From NCBI RefSeq assembly GCF_001590905.1, contig NZ_BCTT01000010.1, positions 372,001 through 436,000 on the forward strand: 64,000 bases of DNA. Reading direction: 5' to 3'. The position numbers and the translations under genes were made by a program. Origin of the DNA: Serratia grimesii NBRC 13537. GTDB lineage: Bacteria > Pseudomonadota > Gammaproteobacteria > Enterobacterales > Enterobacteriaceae. Below, one piece after another: positions 55,570 to 64,000 of the stretch. Below the pieces are notes generated by a model, which did no database searches, was not told the origin of the DNA, and saw only the letters and a program-made list of their open reading frames with translations. Every line of letters starts with the position of its first letter. Within the stretch, counting starts at the first letter, position 1.

Positions 55570-58131
55570 TTAACGCTGACCTACCGGATGCGCCTTTTCA
55601 TTGTGCGGCAATTGCTGGTAGTGTTCACGCCAGGCGACACCCTCCGGCAGCAACCAAACACGCTGATGCAAGCGCGACAGTGCAACAGGATCGCTTAGCA
55701 GCTCCAAGCGTTTGCCCTTCACCAACTTCTCAGGACCCAATTGCAGCGCCTCATTCACCCGCTCTTCACGATTGCGCTCGATAGCACCGCGCAAGTGGTG
55801 ACGCGCGGTCGCCAGCGCCGCCGCCAATGCGTTAAATGACGGGTTAACCACCGCGTGCATAAAGCCATTCGCCAGGGCACGCTCACGGTTAAGCTGCAAA
55901 TACTCTTCGGTCGCCAACAGCTCACGCGGAGGAGAATACTCTTCCGGGATCAGGAACAACTTGGCGCGCTTACTCTTGATCCCCAGCGTCGCACGGCTCG
56001 ACAGAGACGAAACGATCGGTGACAGGATCAGCGAGAAGACGATCGGCGACAGCCACCACAGGAAACGTAGATCCAGCCAGGCCATACCACCCGCCCAAAC
56101 CAGACCGAGCAACATCTGTGAACCATGACGTTTAAAAGCTTCACTCCATGGCGTGTCATCATCGTCACGTTGTGGCGAGTTCCACACCACTTCCCAACCG
56201 AGGAAGGCACTGACCACAAACACCGTATGGAACAGCATACGTACAGGCGCCAGTAACACCGAGAACAGCATTTCCAACAGCATTGACAGGAACAGACGCA
56301 CACCACCGCCGTATTCCTTGGCACCTTTCGCCCAAATCAACACGATACTGAGCAACTTAGGTAGGAATAACAGCACCAGGGTGGTAGAGAACAGCGCGAT
56401 CGCCAGTTCAGGACGCCACTGCGGCCATACCGGGAACAGCTGACGTGGCTGCAGGAAGTACTGCGGCTCCATCAGGGTATGCACCACCTGCAACGCAGTA
56501 GATAAGGCCAGGAACATAAACCATAGCGGTGCCGACAAATAGGACATCACGCCGGTCAAGAACACTGCACGGTGTACTGGGTGCATGCCTTTGACCAGGA
56601 ACAGGCGGAAGTTCATCAGGTTACCGTGACACCAGCGGCGGTCACGTTTCAGTTCATCCAGCAGGTTTGGCGGCAATTCTTCATAGCTGCCCGGCAGATC
56701 ATAAGCAATCCACACTCCCCAACCGGCACGGCGCATCAGCGCAGCTTCTACGAAGTCATGCGACAAGATAGAACCGGCAAAGGAGCCTTCACCCGGCAAC
56801 GGTGCCAACGCACAGTGCTCAATAAACGGCTTCACGCGGATAATCGCGTTATGACCCCAGTAGTGAGATTCACCCAACTGCCAGAAATGCAGGCCTGCCG
56901 TAAACAAAGGCCCGTAGACCCGGGTAGCAAACTGTTGCACGCGAGCATACAGCGTATCCATGCCTGACGCTTTCGGCGCAGACTGGATAATACCGGCGTT
57001 CGGGTTAGCTTCCATCAAGCGTACCAAACCGGTGAGACATTCACCGCTCATCACGCTGTCAGCATCCAGAATCACCATGTAGCTGTACTCACCGCCCCAG
57101 CGACGACAGAAGTCATCGATGTTGCCGCTTTTACGCTTCACACGACGACGGCGACGGCGGTAGAAGATACGACCATGACCGTCTACGTCGCGGCACAGTT
57201 CCATCCAGGCTTTCTGTTCCGCCATGCAGATATCCGGATCATAGCTGTCACTCAGCACGTAGATATCGAAATGTTCGAGCTGGCCGGTGGCGGCAACGGA
57301 CTCATAGGTCGCACGCAGGCCGGCGAACACGCGTTCAACGTCTTCGTTACAGATCGGCATAATCAACGCGGTGCGGTGCGCTGGGTCGATTGGCTCATCA
57401 CCCTTGATGGTAGAGGAGATACTGTATTTGTCTTTGCCGATCAGCAACTGCAAGAAGCCCATCAGCGCAGTCCAGAACCCCGCCGATACCCAGCAGAACA
57501 GAATAGCGAAGAGGATCAGAATGCCGGTTTGCAACACATAGGGCAGCAGTTGCAACACTGACTGCATCAAGTCCTGATCCCACATGGCCATCGGATCGAT
57601 CAACGCCCAACCCTGGTACGGCAAAATGGTTTTCATGTACCACGTAGCGATACCTGTCTGCACCAGCATCAGTACCAACAGCACATAACGACGCATAGAG
57701 CCGACCACACGCCAGCGGTTTTCCGCAGCGGCTTCCTCTTTGGATGCATGGCGATTGTGCGGCGAACGGCCCAATAGAGAATCCCAAAAGCGCGCGACTG
57801 GATTGGTGCGCCAAGCTTCTGGGAACATACGGGTACGTTTAATCGGCGGCGTGGCCTTAAGAATGCTACGCCCTTCCACATCGGTATCAAAATCGTCGTC
57901 GCTGACCGCATCCGGCCAGGCGCTTTCAATACGCGCCTTGACCGAGGCCAACGCCACGTCATCCGCCGACAGCGTATTAACGTTGGCATCGGCAGCGCCC
58001 ATCTTACGATGGAGCGCCTCCAGTGCCTGAGCGTCATCTACACCCGGTTGTGGTTTAAGCGCCTCTGACCGCTCAGCGGTCAGAGGCATTGCCGCAAGAT
58101 AATCTTGGGCAAGTTGAGTAGACTTATTCAT
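55570..58131 (-). CDS. opgH: glucans biosynthesis glucosyltransferase OpgH
   Basis: Inner-membrane family 2 glycosyltransferase making the beta-1,2 glucan backbone of osmoregulated periplasmic glucans; in E. coli it also links UDP-glucose level to cell size through FtsZ. 853 aa. A long cytoplasmic N-terminus is followed by helices, the catalytic domain with [14 protein letters not shown] and [11 protein letters not shown] (the R-x-x-R-W type motif), and several C-terminal helices. The ATG overlaps the opgG stop by eight bases, so the two are coupled. Confidence 0.97.
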   Translation of the reverse strand: MNKSTQLAQDYLAAMPLTAERSEALKPQPGVDDAQALEALHRKMGAADANVNTLSADDVALASVKARIESAWPDAVSDDDFDTDVEGRSILKATPPIKRTRMFPEAWRTNPVARFWDSLLGRSPHNRHASKEEAAAENRWRVVGSMRRYVLLVLMLVQTGIATWYMKTILPYQGWALIDPMAMWDQDLMQSVLQLLPYVLQTGILILFAILFCWVSAGFWTALMGFLQLLIGKDKYSISSTIKGDEPIDPAHRTALIMPICNEDVERVFAGLRATYESVAATGQLEHFDIYVLSDSYDPDICMAEQKAWMELCRDVDGHGRIFYRRRRRRVKRKSGNIDDFCRRWGGEYSYMVILDADSVMSGECLTGLVRLMEANPNAGIIQSAPKASGMDTLYARVQQFATRVYGPLFTAGLHFWQLGESHYWGHNAIIRVKPFIEHCALAPLPGEGSFAGSILSHDFVEAALMRRAGWGVWIAYDLPGSYEELPPNLLDELKRDRRWCHGNLMNFRLFLVKGMHPVHRAVFLTGVMSYLSAPLWFMFLALSTALQVVHTLMEPQYFLQPRQLFPVWPQWRPELAIALFSTTLVLLFLPKLLSIVLIWAKGAKEYGGGVRLFLSMLLEMLFSVLLAPVRMLFHTVFVVSAFLGWEVVWNSPQRDDDDTPWSEAFKRHGSQMLLGLVWAGGMAWLDLRFLWWLSPIVFSLILSPIVSSLSSRATLGIKSKRAKLFLIPEEYSPPRELLATEEYLQLNRERALANGFMHAVVNPSFNALAAALATARHHLRGAIERNREERVNEALQLGPEKLVKGKRLELLSDPVALSRLHQRVWLLPEGVAWREHYQQLPHNEKAHPVGQR

Positions 58132-59692
58132 TGGCAGGTAGCTGATAGCTCCAGGTTTCAGACAGGGTCTTATCACCATTGACCAGCGCTGCGCGCATTT
58201 CTACCGGCTTCTTGTCGTCTTTAACTTTCAGACGCAGCGTCAAACGCCAGCCTTTGGTCACGGGGTTATAGCGGACATTGTTTTCTACCATTTCGCCGTT
58301 ATCACCAATGCTCACTTGCGCGGCAACCGGCGTAGCGCCGTCCAGGCCTTTCAGCACTGGACCAACGAAGTCAACCAAAAATGCCACGCTACCGTCTGGC
58401 TCGCGGATCAAGTTCGACTGTTTCACGTCACCAGTAGAACGCATGGTTTGGCTAACATAGGCAATGTCCTGCGAATGCAGTTTGTCTTCGTCACGGGTGA
58501 AATGCAGGCGATAGCTCAGCGCCAGCGGCGTTTTGGCATCCGGCAATACGTCCGGGGTCCAGAAAGCAACGATGTTGTCATTGGTTTCATCCGCCGTTGG
58601 GATTTCCACCAGTTCAACCTTACCCTTGCCCCAATCGCCACGCGGCTCGATCCAGGCGCTTGGACGCAGATCGTAACGATCATCCAGATCTTCATAATCC
58701 TTGAAGTTGCGGCCGCGCTGCAGTAGACCGAAACCTTTAGGGTTCTCGACCTGATAGGTGCTGACAGACAAATGCTTCGGATTATTCAGCGGACGCCAGA
58801 TCCACTCGCCGTTGCCGGCATGGATTGACAGACCATTGGAGTCATGCAGCGCCGGGCGGTAGTTCAGGGTTGGCGAAGGTTGGTTCGGCCCGAACAGGTA
58901 CATGCTGGTCAGCGGTGCCATGCCCAGCTTGCCGACCTTGTCGCGCAGGAATACTTTAGACTCGACATCCACGGTGGTATCGCGGCCCGGATAGACGACA
59001 AAACGATAAGCCCCGGTGGCGCGCGGTGAATCTAGCAGCGCGTAAATCACCAGGTGTTTGTCGCCTTGCTTAGGACGTTCGACCCAGAACTCGCGGAAAC
59101 GCGGGAACTCTTCGCCTGAAGGCAGTGCAGTATCAATCGCCAGACCACGCGCGGAAAGCCCGTAAACCTGCCCTTTACCCACTACGCGGAAATAACTCGC
59201 GCCCAGCAGGCTCATAATTTCGTCGTTCTTATCCGCACTGTTGATCGGATAAATTACCTTGAAACCGGCAAAGCCGAGGTTTTTTACCGAATCAGGATCG
59301 TGCTTCACCGAACCAAAGTTGAAGTAGTCCGGGCTGTACTTGATCTGCTTGACGGTGGTCGAAGTGACCTCATTGATTTTCACCGGCGTGTCGAAGTACA
59401 TCCCCTGATGATAAAACTCAAGCTTGAAAGGGGTTTTCAGTTTGTTCCAATAGGCTTTATCGTGATTGAACTGAATCTGCTGGTAATCCGCGAATTTCAT
59501 CTCACGGAATTGAGAAGGAAGGTTGCTCTTCGGAGCCTCAAAGCCTTTTCCTGCCAGATCCTGTGCCTGCTTGGCAACATCATCAATAGAAAAAGCCCAT
59601 GCTTGCGAAGTAAACAGCGTGAACAATACGGTCGCACCTAACCAACGTACGCTCGCGGCGCGTGGTTTTTTGGATAATATATTAACTAGCAC
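58124..59692 (-). CDS. opgG: glucan biosynthesis protein OpgG
   Basis: Periplasmic protein needed for branching or assembly of osmoregulated glucans; 522 aa. A signal peptide of 33 residues ends in SQAWA-FS, as in E. coli (SSSWA-FS). The mature part matches closely: [20 protein letters not shown] and [20 protein letters not shown]. The start is uncertain: I choose GTG at 59692, close behind a GGGGGG run; an ATG at 59731 would lengthen the signal by 13 residues and has no ribosome site. First gene of opgGH, divergent from opgC. Confidence 0.94.
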   Translation of the reverse strand: MLVNILSKKPRAASVRWLGATVLFTLFTSQAWAFSIDDVAKQAQDLAGKGFEAPKSNLPSQFREMKFADYQQIQFNHDKAYWNKLKTPFKLEFYHQGMYFDTPVKINEVTSTTVKQIKYSPDYFNFGSVKHDPDSVKNLGFAGFKVIYPINSADKNDEIMSLLGASYFRVVGKGQVYGLSARGLAIDTALPSGEEFPRFREFWVERPKQGDKHLVIYALLDSPRATGAYRFVVYPGRDTTVDVESKVFLRDKVGKLGMAPLTSMYLFGPNQPSPTLNYRPALHDSNGLSIHAGNGEWIWRPLNNPKHLSVSTYQVENPKGFGLLQRGRNFKDYEDLDDRYDLRPSAWIEPRGDWGKGKVELVEIPTADETNDNIVAFWTPDVLPDAKTPLALSYRLHFTRDEDKLHSQDIAYVSQTMRSTGDVKQSNLIREPDGSVAFLVDFVGPVLKGLDGATPVAAQVSIGDNGEMVENNVRYNPVTKGWRLTLRLKVKDDKKPVEMRAALVNGDKTLSETWSYQLPANE

Positions 59693-59951
59693 ATCCCCCC
59701 CTATTCGTGTGCTCAAATCATTTAAATCCATATTAATGGATTATTCAGCTTTCCGACAACATGATAAATGGATGGTTCATGTTTATGGCTCATTGTTTAA
59801 GCAGCTGACTAAACACCAGCGTAGCAAGCCGCGCAACAAGACGCTATGGAAAAATGTGAAACGGTATAGTAGGGTTTGGGATTGCGATTTAACTATTGCC
59901 GACTTATTAAGCGTGTTAATGACCACTCGATAAAATCACCAGCGGTAACCT

Positions 59952-61082
59952 ATGACAAACGGCAGCAACCAACGCGAGTTTTTCCTCGATTCGATCCGGG
60001 CTTATTTGATGTTGCTCGGCATCCCTTTTCATCTCTCTCTGATCTATTCCAGCCATGCCTGGGCAGTGAACAGTGCCACGCCCTCCTTCTCGCTGACAGT
60101 GCTGAACGACTTCATCCATGCCTTCCGCATGCAGGTGTTCTTCGTGATTTCAGGCTACTTCTCCTACATGCTCTATGAGCGCTATGAAAGCCATAAGTGG
60201 TTGAAGGTCAGACTGGAACGCGTCGCAATCCCATTGCTGAGTTCGATCCCCTTAATAACTGTTCCTCAATTTTTCATGCTGAAATATTTCACAGATAAAT
60301 TAAACGGCTGGGACAATTTTTCGCTCTACCAAAAAATAAATGTAACAGTTTGGGAACTGGTTTCTCACCTGTGGTTTTTATTAACACTGTCATTACTGAC
60401 CACCGCCTGTTTTTATCTTTTCAAAAAAATCAAGGCACAAAAAAACCATGTAATTCCCTATCCAATAAATAAAATGACTGGATTAGGAAACATCTCACTG
60501 TTCTTTCTTATTTATGCGTTATGCTATTCGGCCGCGCACCGTATTATTTTAATTTTCGCACCTCATTTACTTTCCAACGGCTTGTTCAATTTCGTGGTGA
60601 TGGAGACGATGTTCTACCTGCCGTTCTTCATCCTTGGCGCATACGCATTTAAGTACGTATGGCTTAAAGAGATTTTTCTCAAACCTTCGGCTTGGTCGCT
60701 GCTGGGCTCCGTGCTGTTGTTCATAGCCTACATGCTGAATCAGAAGTATCTGGCCCACAGTAGCTATATGTTTGAGCTGGAAGTGCTGATCAAAACCGTG
60801 TTGGGGATCTTGATGTCCAACGTGATTTTCTCATTCGGACATAACCTGCTGAACTATCACTCGCCGCGTATCACTTATCTGGTCAATGCGTCTCTGTTTA
60901 TATATCTGGTGCACCATCCGCTAACCTTGATATATGGCGCTTTTGTGACACCGTATATCAACAATAACCTGCTGGGATTCGTGGTGGGTTTGGTGTTTGT
61001 CTTCTCCTGTGCCTTCGCCTTATATGAGTTGCACAAACGCATTCCGCTGATCCGTTTCTTGTTCTCGGGAAAACCGCAATAA
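59952..61082 (+). CDS. opgC: glucans biosynthesis protein OpgC
   Basis: Acyltransferase family 3 membrane protein adding succinyl groups to periplasmic glucans, 376 aa with about ten helices. FFLDSIRAYLMLLGIPFH at the N-terminus has the family arginine and histidine; MQVFFVISGYFSYMLYERYE and IYLVHHPLTLIYGAF are also typical. The middle (about bases 60250-60560) is richer in A/T than its ends. Divergent from opgGH, as in E. coli. Confidence 0.95.
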   Translation: MTNGSNQREFFLDSIRAYLMLLGIPFHLSLIYSSHAWAVNSATPSFSLTVLNDFIHAFRMQVFFVISGYFSYMLYERYESHKWLKVRLERVAIPLLSSIPLITVPQFFMLKYFTDKLNGWDNFSLYQKINVTVWELVSHLWFLLTLSLLTTACFYLFKKIKAQKNHVIPYPINKMTGLGNISLFFLIYALCYSAAHRIILIFAPHLLSNGLFNFVVMETMFYLPFFILGAYAFKYVWLKEIFLKPSAWSLLGSVLLFIAYMLNQKYLAHSSYMFELEVLIKTVLGILMSNVIFSFGHNLLNYHSPRITYLVNASLFIYLVHHPLTLIYGAFVTPYINNNLLGFVVGLVFVFSCAFALYELHKRIPLIRFLFSGKPQ

Positions 61083-61089
61083 TCCAATC

Positions 61090-61121
61090 GCCCGGTCATC
61101 GTTTCAGCTGGCCGGGCTTTT
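61090..61121 (+). terminator. opgC terminator
   Basis: GCCCGG/CCGGGC stem closed by a 16-base loop with a T run after it. Confidence 0.65.
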
Positions 61122-61406
61122 CATTGTCATACCGCTGTACATCAGAACCGATATCATTCGCTTCACGCCAGAACTGCCCCCCATTTCTGGTACTGAGCAC
61201 ACATTGCTCACACCGATGGCGAAAGTTAAGGCAAAGTTATGCTGGAGCATATTGTTGCGAGTTGTTATAACTGCAACGCATAAGCAGAAATCCACATCCC
61301 TGCCTTACGGTAGCGATTGGGCTCAATGAACCCTGAGGGGCGGCGTTGTCGTTATCACGGCAATGCTTGCAGTATCTCCCTTCCGTCACGACAGAGAGGA
61401 TTTTTA

Positions 61407-61634
61407 ATGACTGATGATAAAGACACTTCGGCTCAGGAAGCCGTACCGGAAAATGCCACCCTACTGAAAATCCTTGGTCGGTTACTCTCCGCGCTGGATT
61501 CGTCAATCAGCGGCAAGGATCGCAGCATTCTGGTCACCGAGCTTTCCAGCCTTAACCTTGATGGCATTTCAGAGTCAGAACGAAAACTGGCTTCTGAGCT
61601 GATCAAGCGAGCCCTGCAATCACTCGATCATTAA
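61407..61634 (+). CDS. small protein, possible YmgB/AriR type
   Basis: 75-aa protein with an excellent ribosome site (GAGGA, 6 bases before the ATG). The body is two or three helices: ATLLKILGRLLSALDSSISG, KDRSILVTELSSLNLDG and ERKLASELIKRALQSL. The pattern of a helix, a short loop with S-x-K, and a second helix recalls the YmgB/AriR/YcgZ biofilm and acid-resistance proteins, which bind RcsB or DNA; the match is by shape only. It stands alone between opgC and nhaP2. Confidence 0.7.
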   Translation: MTDDKDTSAQEAVPENATLLKILGRLLSALDSSISGKDRSILVTELSSLNLDGISESERKLASELIKRALQSLDH

Positions 61635-61936
61635 CGACACCCTGCCTGCAAACCATTAAGCCTCCTCGCGGGGGTTTAATGGTTTTTCTTTCCCTCACCG
61701 CAATGAAAAACGGGTTTTATTGTCCGAATAGAACCACAGCAAGCTGATAAATATAGATAAAAGCAGGAAGTTCACCGCTTTCTCCCCTCTTCATCAGGCT
61801 TTACCCCTTAAATGACAATAAATGCAAAATGTTTTGCGAATCAGCCTTGGCGTTTTACCTAAAAAACAGGCTATCATCATGGGGTATCTGCGCCCGCGCG
61901 CAACGCCTTTCCCCCAGCCTGCAGGAGAACGTTATT

Positions 61937-63658
61937 TTGGATGCCAGCACCATTAACAGTTTGTTCATCATCGGTGCCGTGTTGGTGGGAGCAAGTATTC
62001 TTCTCAGTTCATTTTCTTCACGTCTGGGTATCCCCATCCTGGTCATCTTCCTGGCCATAGGCATGTTGGCAGGTGTCGATGGGCCAGGCGGCATCGTATT
62101 CAGTAATTATCCTGTGGCCTATCTCGTCAGCAACCTGGCTCTCGCCGTGATTCTGCTGGACGGCGGTATGCGTACCCGCGTCAGTTCATTCCGTGTTGCA
62201 CTTTGGCCAGCCCTTTCTCTTGCAACCATCGGCGTGGTGATCACCGCCGGGTTGACCGGGCTCGCAGCCGCCTGGCTGTTCAACCTCGATCTGCTGCAGG
62301 GTATGCTGATTGGCGCCATTATCGGTTCTACCGATGCCGCTGCAGTATTTTCACTGTTGGGAGGAAAAGGACTTAACGAGCGTGTCAGTGCCACACTGGA
62401 AATTGAATCCGGTAGCAACGACCCAATGGCGGTGTTTCTTACCATCACCCTGATTGCGATGATCGCCGCCGGCGAAACCACCCTGAGCTGGATGTTCCCT
62501 CTCCACCTGCTGCAACAGTTTGGTATGGGGATCGTATTTGGTCTTGGCGGCGGCTGGCTGTTACTGACGTTAATCAACCATATCAAGCTGGCTGAAGGCT
62601 TGTATCCACTGCTGGCCGTGAGCGGCGGCATTTTAATCTTTGCGCTGACAACAGCACTGGACGGCAGCGGCATCCTGGCGGTGTATCTGTGTGGCCTGAT
62701 GCTGGGCAATCGCCCTATCCGCAACCGGCATGGCATTGTTCAAACCTTTGACGGTTTAGCTTGGTTAAGCCAAATCGGCATGTTTTTAGTGCTGGGGCTG
62801 CTACTCAATCCGCACGAGTTGTTGCCTATCGCCATCCCTGCCCTGCTGTTGTCGCTGTGGATGATTTTGTTCGCCCGGCCGCTTTCGGTATTTATCGGGT
62901 TGCTGCCGTTCCGTAGTTTTACCCTGCGCGAACGCAGCTTTATCTCCTGGGTCGGTTTACGCGGTGCCGTACCGGTCATTCTTGCCGTTTTCCCAATGAT
63001 GGCTGGGTTGCCGAATGCGCAGCTGTTCTTCAATGTGGCTTTCTTCGTCGTATTGGTTTCATTGCTACTGCAAGGTACAACGCTGTCATTCGCTGCGAAG
63101 AAAGCCAAGGTGATCGTGCCACCTGCACTGGCGCCGATTTCACGGGTTGGGTTAGATGTACACCCGGAAAACCAGTGGGAACAGTTTGTTTATCAACTCT
63201 CGTCAGAAAATTGGTGTGTAGGGGCTGCCCTGCGAGAGCTTAAAATGCCCCCCGGTACGCGCATTGCTGCACTCTTCCGCGGAAAGGAGTTGTTGCACCC
63301 AAGCGGCAGCACACGACTACGTGAAGATGACATTCTGTGCGTTATCGGCCATGAGCATGATTTACCCGTCTTGGGGAAACTGTTCAGTCAGGCACCGGTG
63401 GTGACGTTGGATGAGCGCTTCTTCGGCGACTTTATATTGCAGTCGGACGCGCGTCTGAGCGACATTTCTCAAGTGTATGGGCTTAACCTGCAAGAAGGTG
63501 TGGATGAGCAGCAAACACTCGGCCAATTCGTGATTCAACTGATTGGGGGTGAACCTGTGGTGGGCGATCAGGTTGAATGGGATGGCCTGACCTGGACCAT
63601 TGCCGAAATGGATGGCAATGCGATCAGTAAGATTGGCGTAAGAATTGTTACTGACTGA
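61937..63658 (+). CDS. nhaP2: potassium/proton antiporter NhaP2
   Basis: CPA1-family K+/H+ antiporter (CvrA), 573 aa. Thirteen or so helices (residues 1-390) include [20 protein letters not shown] and [20 protein letters not shown], the ion-site region, and [21 protein letters not shown] cytoplasmic TrkA-C-like domain follows ([20 protein letters not shown]). The start is a TTG at 61937, nine bases after GGAG, giving the E. coli-like DASTI beginning. Helps cells under low osmolarity in E. coli. Confidence 0.95.
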   Translation: MDASTINSLFIIGAVLVGASILLSSFSSRLGIPILVIFLAIGMLAGVDGPGGIVFSNYPVAYLVSNLALAVILLDGGMRTRVSSFRVALWPALSLATIGVVITAGLTGLAAAWLFNLDLLQGMLIGAIIGSTDAAAVFSLLGGKGLNERVSATLEIESGSNDPMAVFLTITLIAMIAAGETTLSWMFPLHLLQQFGMGIVFGLGGGWLLLTLINHIKLAEGLYPLLAVSGGILIFALTTALDGSGILAVYLCGLMLGNRPIRNRHGIVQTFDGLAWLSQIGMFLVLGLLLNPHELLPIAIPALLLSLWMILFARPLSVFIGLLPFRSFTLRERSFISWVGLRGAVPVILAVFPMMAGLPNAQLFFNVAFFVVLVSLLLQGTTLSFAAKKAKVIVPPALAPISRVGLDVHPENQWEQFVYQLSSENWCVGAALRELKMPPGTRIAALFRGKELLHPSGSTRLREDDILCVIGHEHDLPVLGKLFSQAPVVTLDERFFGDFILQSDARLSDISQVYGLNLQEGVDEQQTLGQFVIQLIGGEPVVGDQVEWDGLTWTIAEMDGNAISKIGVRIVTD

Positions 63659-63673
63659 TCCTTCAGCAACATA

Positions 63674-63703
63674 GGCCGTTGCGTGTCATTGCCCGCAGCG
63701 GCC
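63674..63703 (+). terminator. stem-loop after nhaP2
   Basis: GGCCGTTGCG/CGCAGCGGCC, ten pairs including one G-U, 10-base loop, 16 bases past the stop; no U tail. Confidence 0.5.
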
Positions 63704-63819
63704 ACCTCAAAACAGACGGAACTTATAGGTTGAGAAAGGTTCTTAAACTCTGTAATTATCAAAACTGGGCGTTCAGCCCGACGTTTTAACCTTTACTCTG
63801 GGAACACCGCACTGCGGTG

Positions 63820-63939
63820 ATGGGTATTGATTTGAACAGTAAAACTCGATTTCTATCGGCCATGCTCGGTATTGCACTGACGATCATAGTGCTGGATTTA
63901 GGTATCGCCGATTTGATCCATAGACTCTTAATTGGATAA
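63820..63939 (+). CDS. short single-helix ORF, unknown
   Basis: 39-aa ORF: a polar start MGIDLNSKTR and one hydrophobic helix (FLSAMLGIALTIIVLDLGIA). A CACCGC/GCGGTG hairpin covers the bases just before and into the ATG, so translation may be weak or controlled. The next ORF begins eight bases after its stop. Not recognised; single-helix stress proteins look similar. Confidence 0.4.
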   Translation: MGIDLNSKTRFLSAMLGIALTIIVLDLGIADLIHRLLIG

Positions 63940-63946
63940 CTGTAAC

Positions 63947-64000
63947 GTGGCACAGCAGCAACAAGAAAAAGATATTCTAGGAAAAGTACTGGTTACCGTC
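63947..64000 (+). CDS. start of a gene cut by the window end
   Basis: Eighteen codons from a GTG (reading AQQQQEKDILGKVLVTV after the start) run open to the end of the window; GGATAAC precedes it. Too short to identify. Confidence 0.4.
   Translation, partial: MAQQQQEKDILGKVLVTV

Noticed and set aside
1-64000. Search for tRNA, rRNA, CRISPR arrays, transposases, integrases and toxin-antitoxin pairs
   Set aside because: None seen by eye on either strand: no regularly spaced repeats, no recombinase motifs in the readable frames, no cloverleaf-like sequences noticed.

Overview
The window is chromosomal DNA of a member of the Enterobacterales, most likely Serratia or a close relative (Yersiniaceae). 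Nearly all core genes resemble E. coli K-12 genes and keep E. coli order: ycfJ-ndh-ycfP-nagZ-thiK-lpoB-ycfL-hinT, then ptsG-ycfH-holB-tmk-mltG-pabC-fabF-acpP-fabGDH-plsX-rpmF-yceD-maf-rluC-rne, then pyrC-dinI-bssS-solA-yceO-yceJ-yceI-trhO-lpxL-mdtG-msyB-yceK-opgHGC. The genus is inferred from protein style and from the accessory genes between these blocks, not from a database search.

Layout. 1-1813: the 3' part of an OqxB-type RND efflux pump gene and its convergent Rrf2 regulator OqxR. 2150-8631: a minus-strand core block for respiration (ndh, with adjacent PdhR- and FNR-like operators), cell-wall recycling and synthesis (nagZ, lpoB), thiamine salvage (thiK) and hinT. 8885-15289: an accessory block where E. 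coli has fhuE, with an orphan amino-acid binding protein, a divergent HxlR/SDR pair, an NTF2-like secreted protein, a LysR regulator, an unknown small secreted protein and a divergent mntH/mntR pair with an MntR-type operator. 15346-29369: ptsG, the DNA-replication and fatty-acid gene run, and rluC. 29610-33314: RNase E with its long autoregulatory leader and terminator.

33332-43253: pyrimidine synthesis (pyrC), SOS (dinI), biofilm signalling (bssS), solA, an RcsA-like regulator, a yceO homologue, a quinone/enoyl reductase-like enzyme, tqsA, yceJ-yceI and trhO. 43463-47758: an old-yellow-enzyme gene, an unlisted 53-aa membrane protein, lpxL, a YciI-like protein and mdtG. 48232-53958: a second accessory block between mdtG and msyB with a peptide transporter, a predicted sulfur-uptake operon (BigR/SqrR-like ArsR repressor, two YeeE/YedE membrane proteins, a VOC protein), an AraC regulator and a second-type leuA preceded by a cysteine-rich 39-codon ORF. 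54167-61082: msyB, a GNAT acetyltransferase, yceK and the osmoregulated periplasmic glucan genes opgHG and divergent opgC. 61407-64000: a small protein of possible YmgB/AriR type, the K+/H+ antiporter nhaP2, and two short ORFs, the last cut by the window end.

The least explained elements are the cysteine-rich leader ORF ahead of leuA, the thiol-sensor-like ArsR operon, several unnamed proteins under 100 aa, and two copies of a palindromic intergenic repeat, each placed on a stop codon. No rRNA, tRNA, CRISPR array, transposase or prophage gene was seen.
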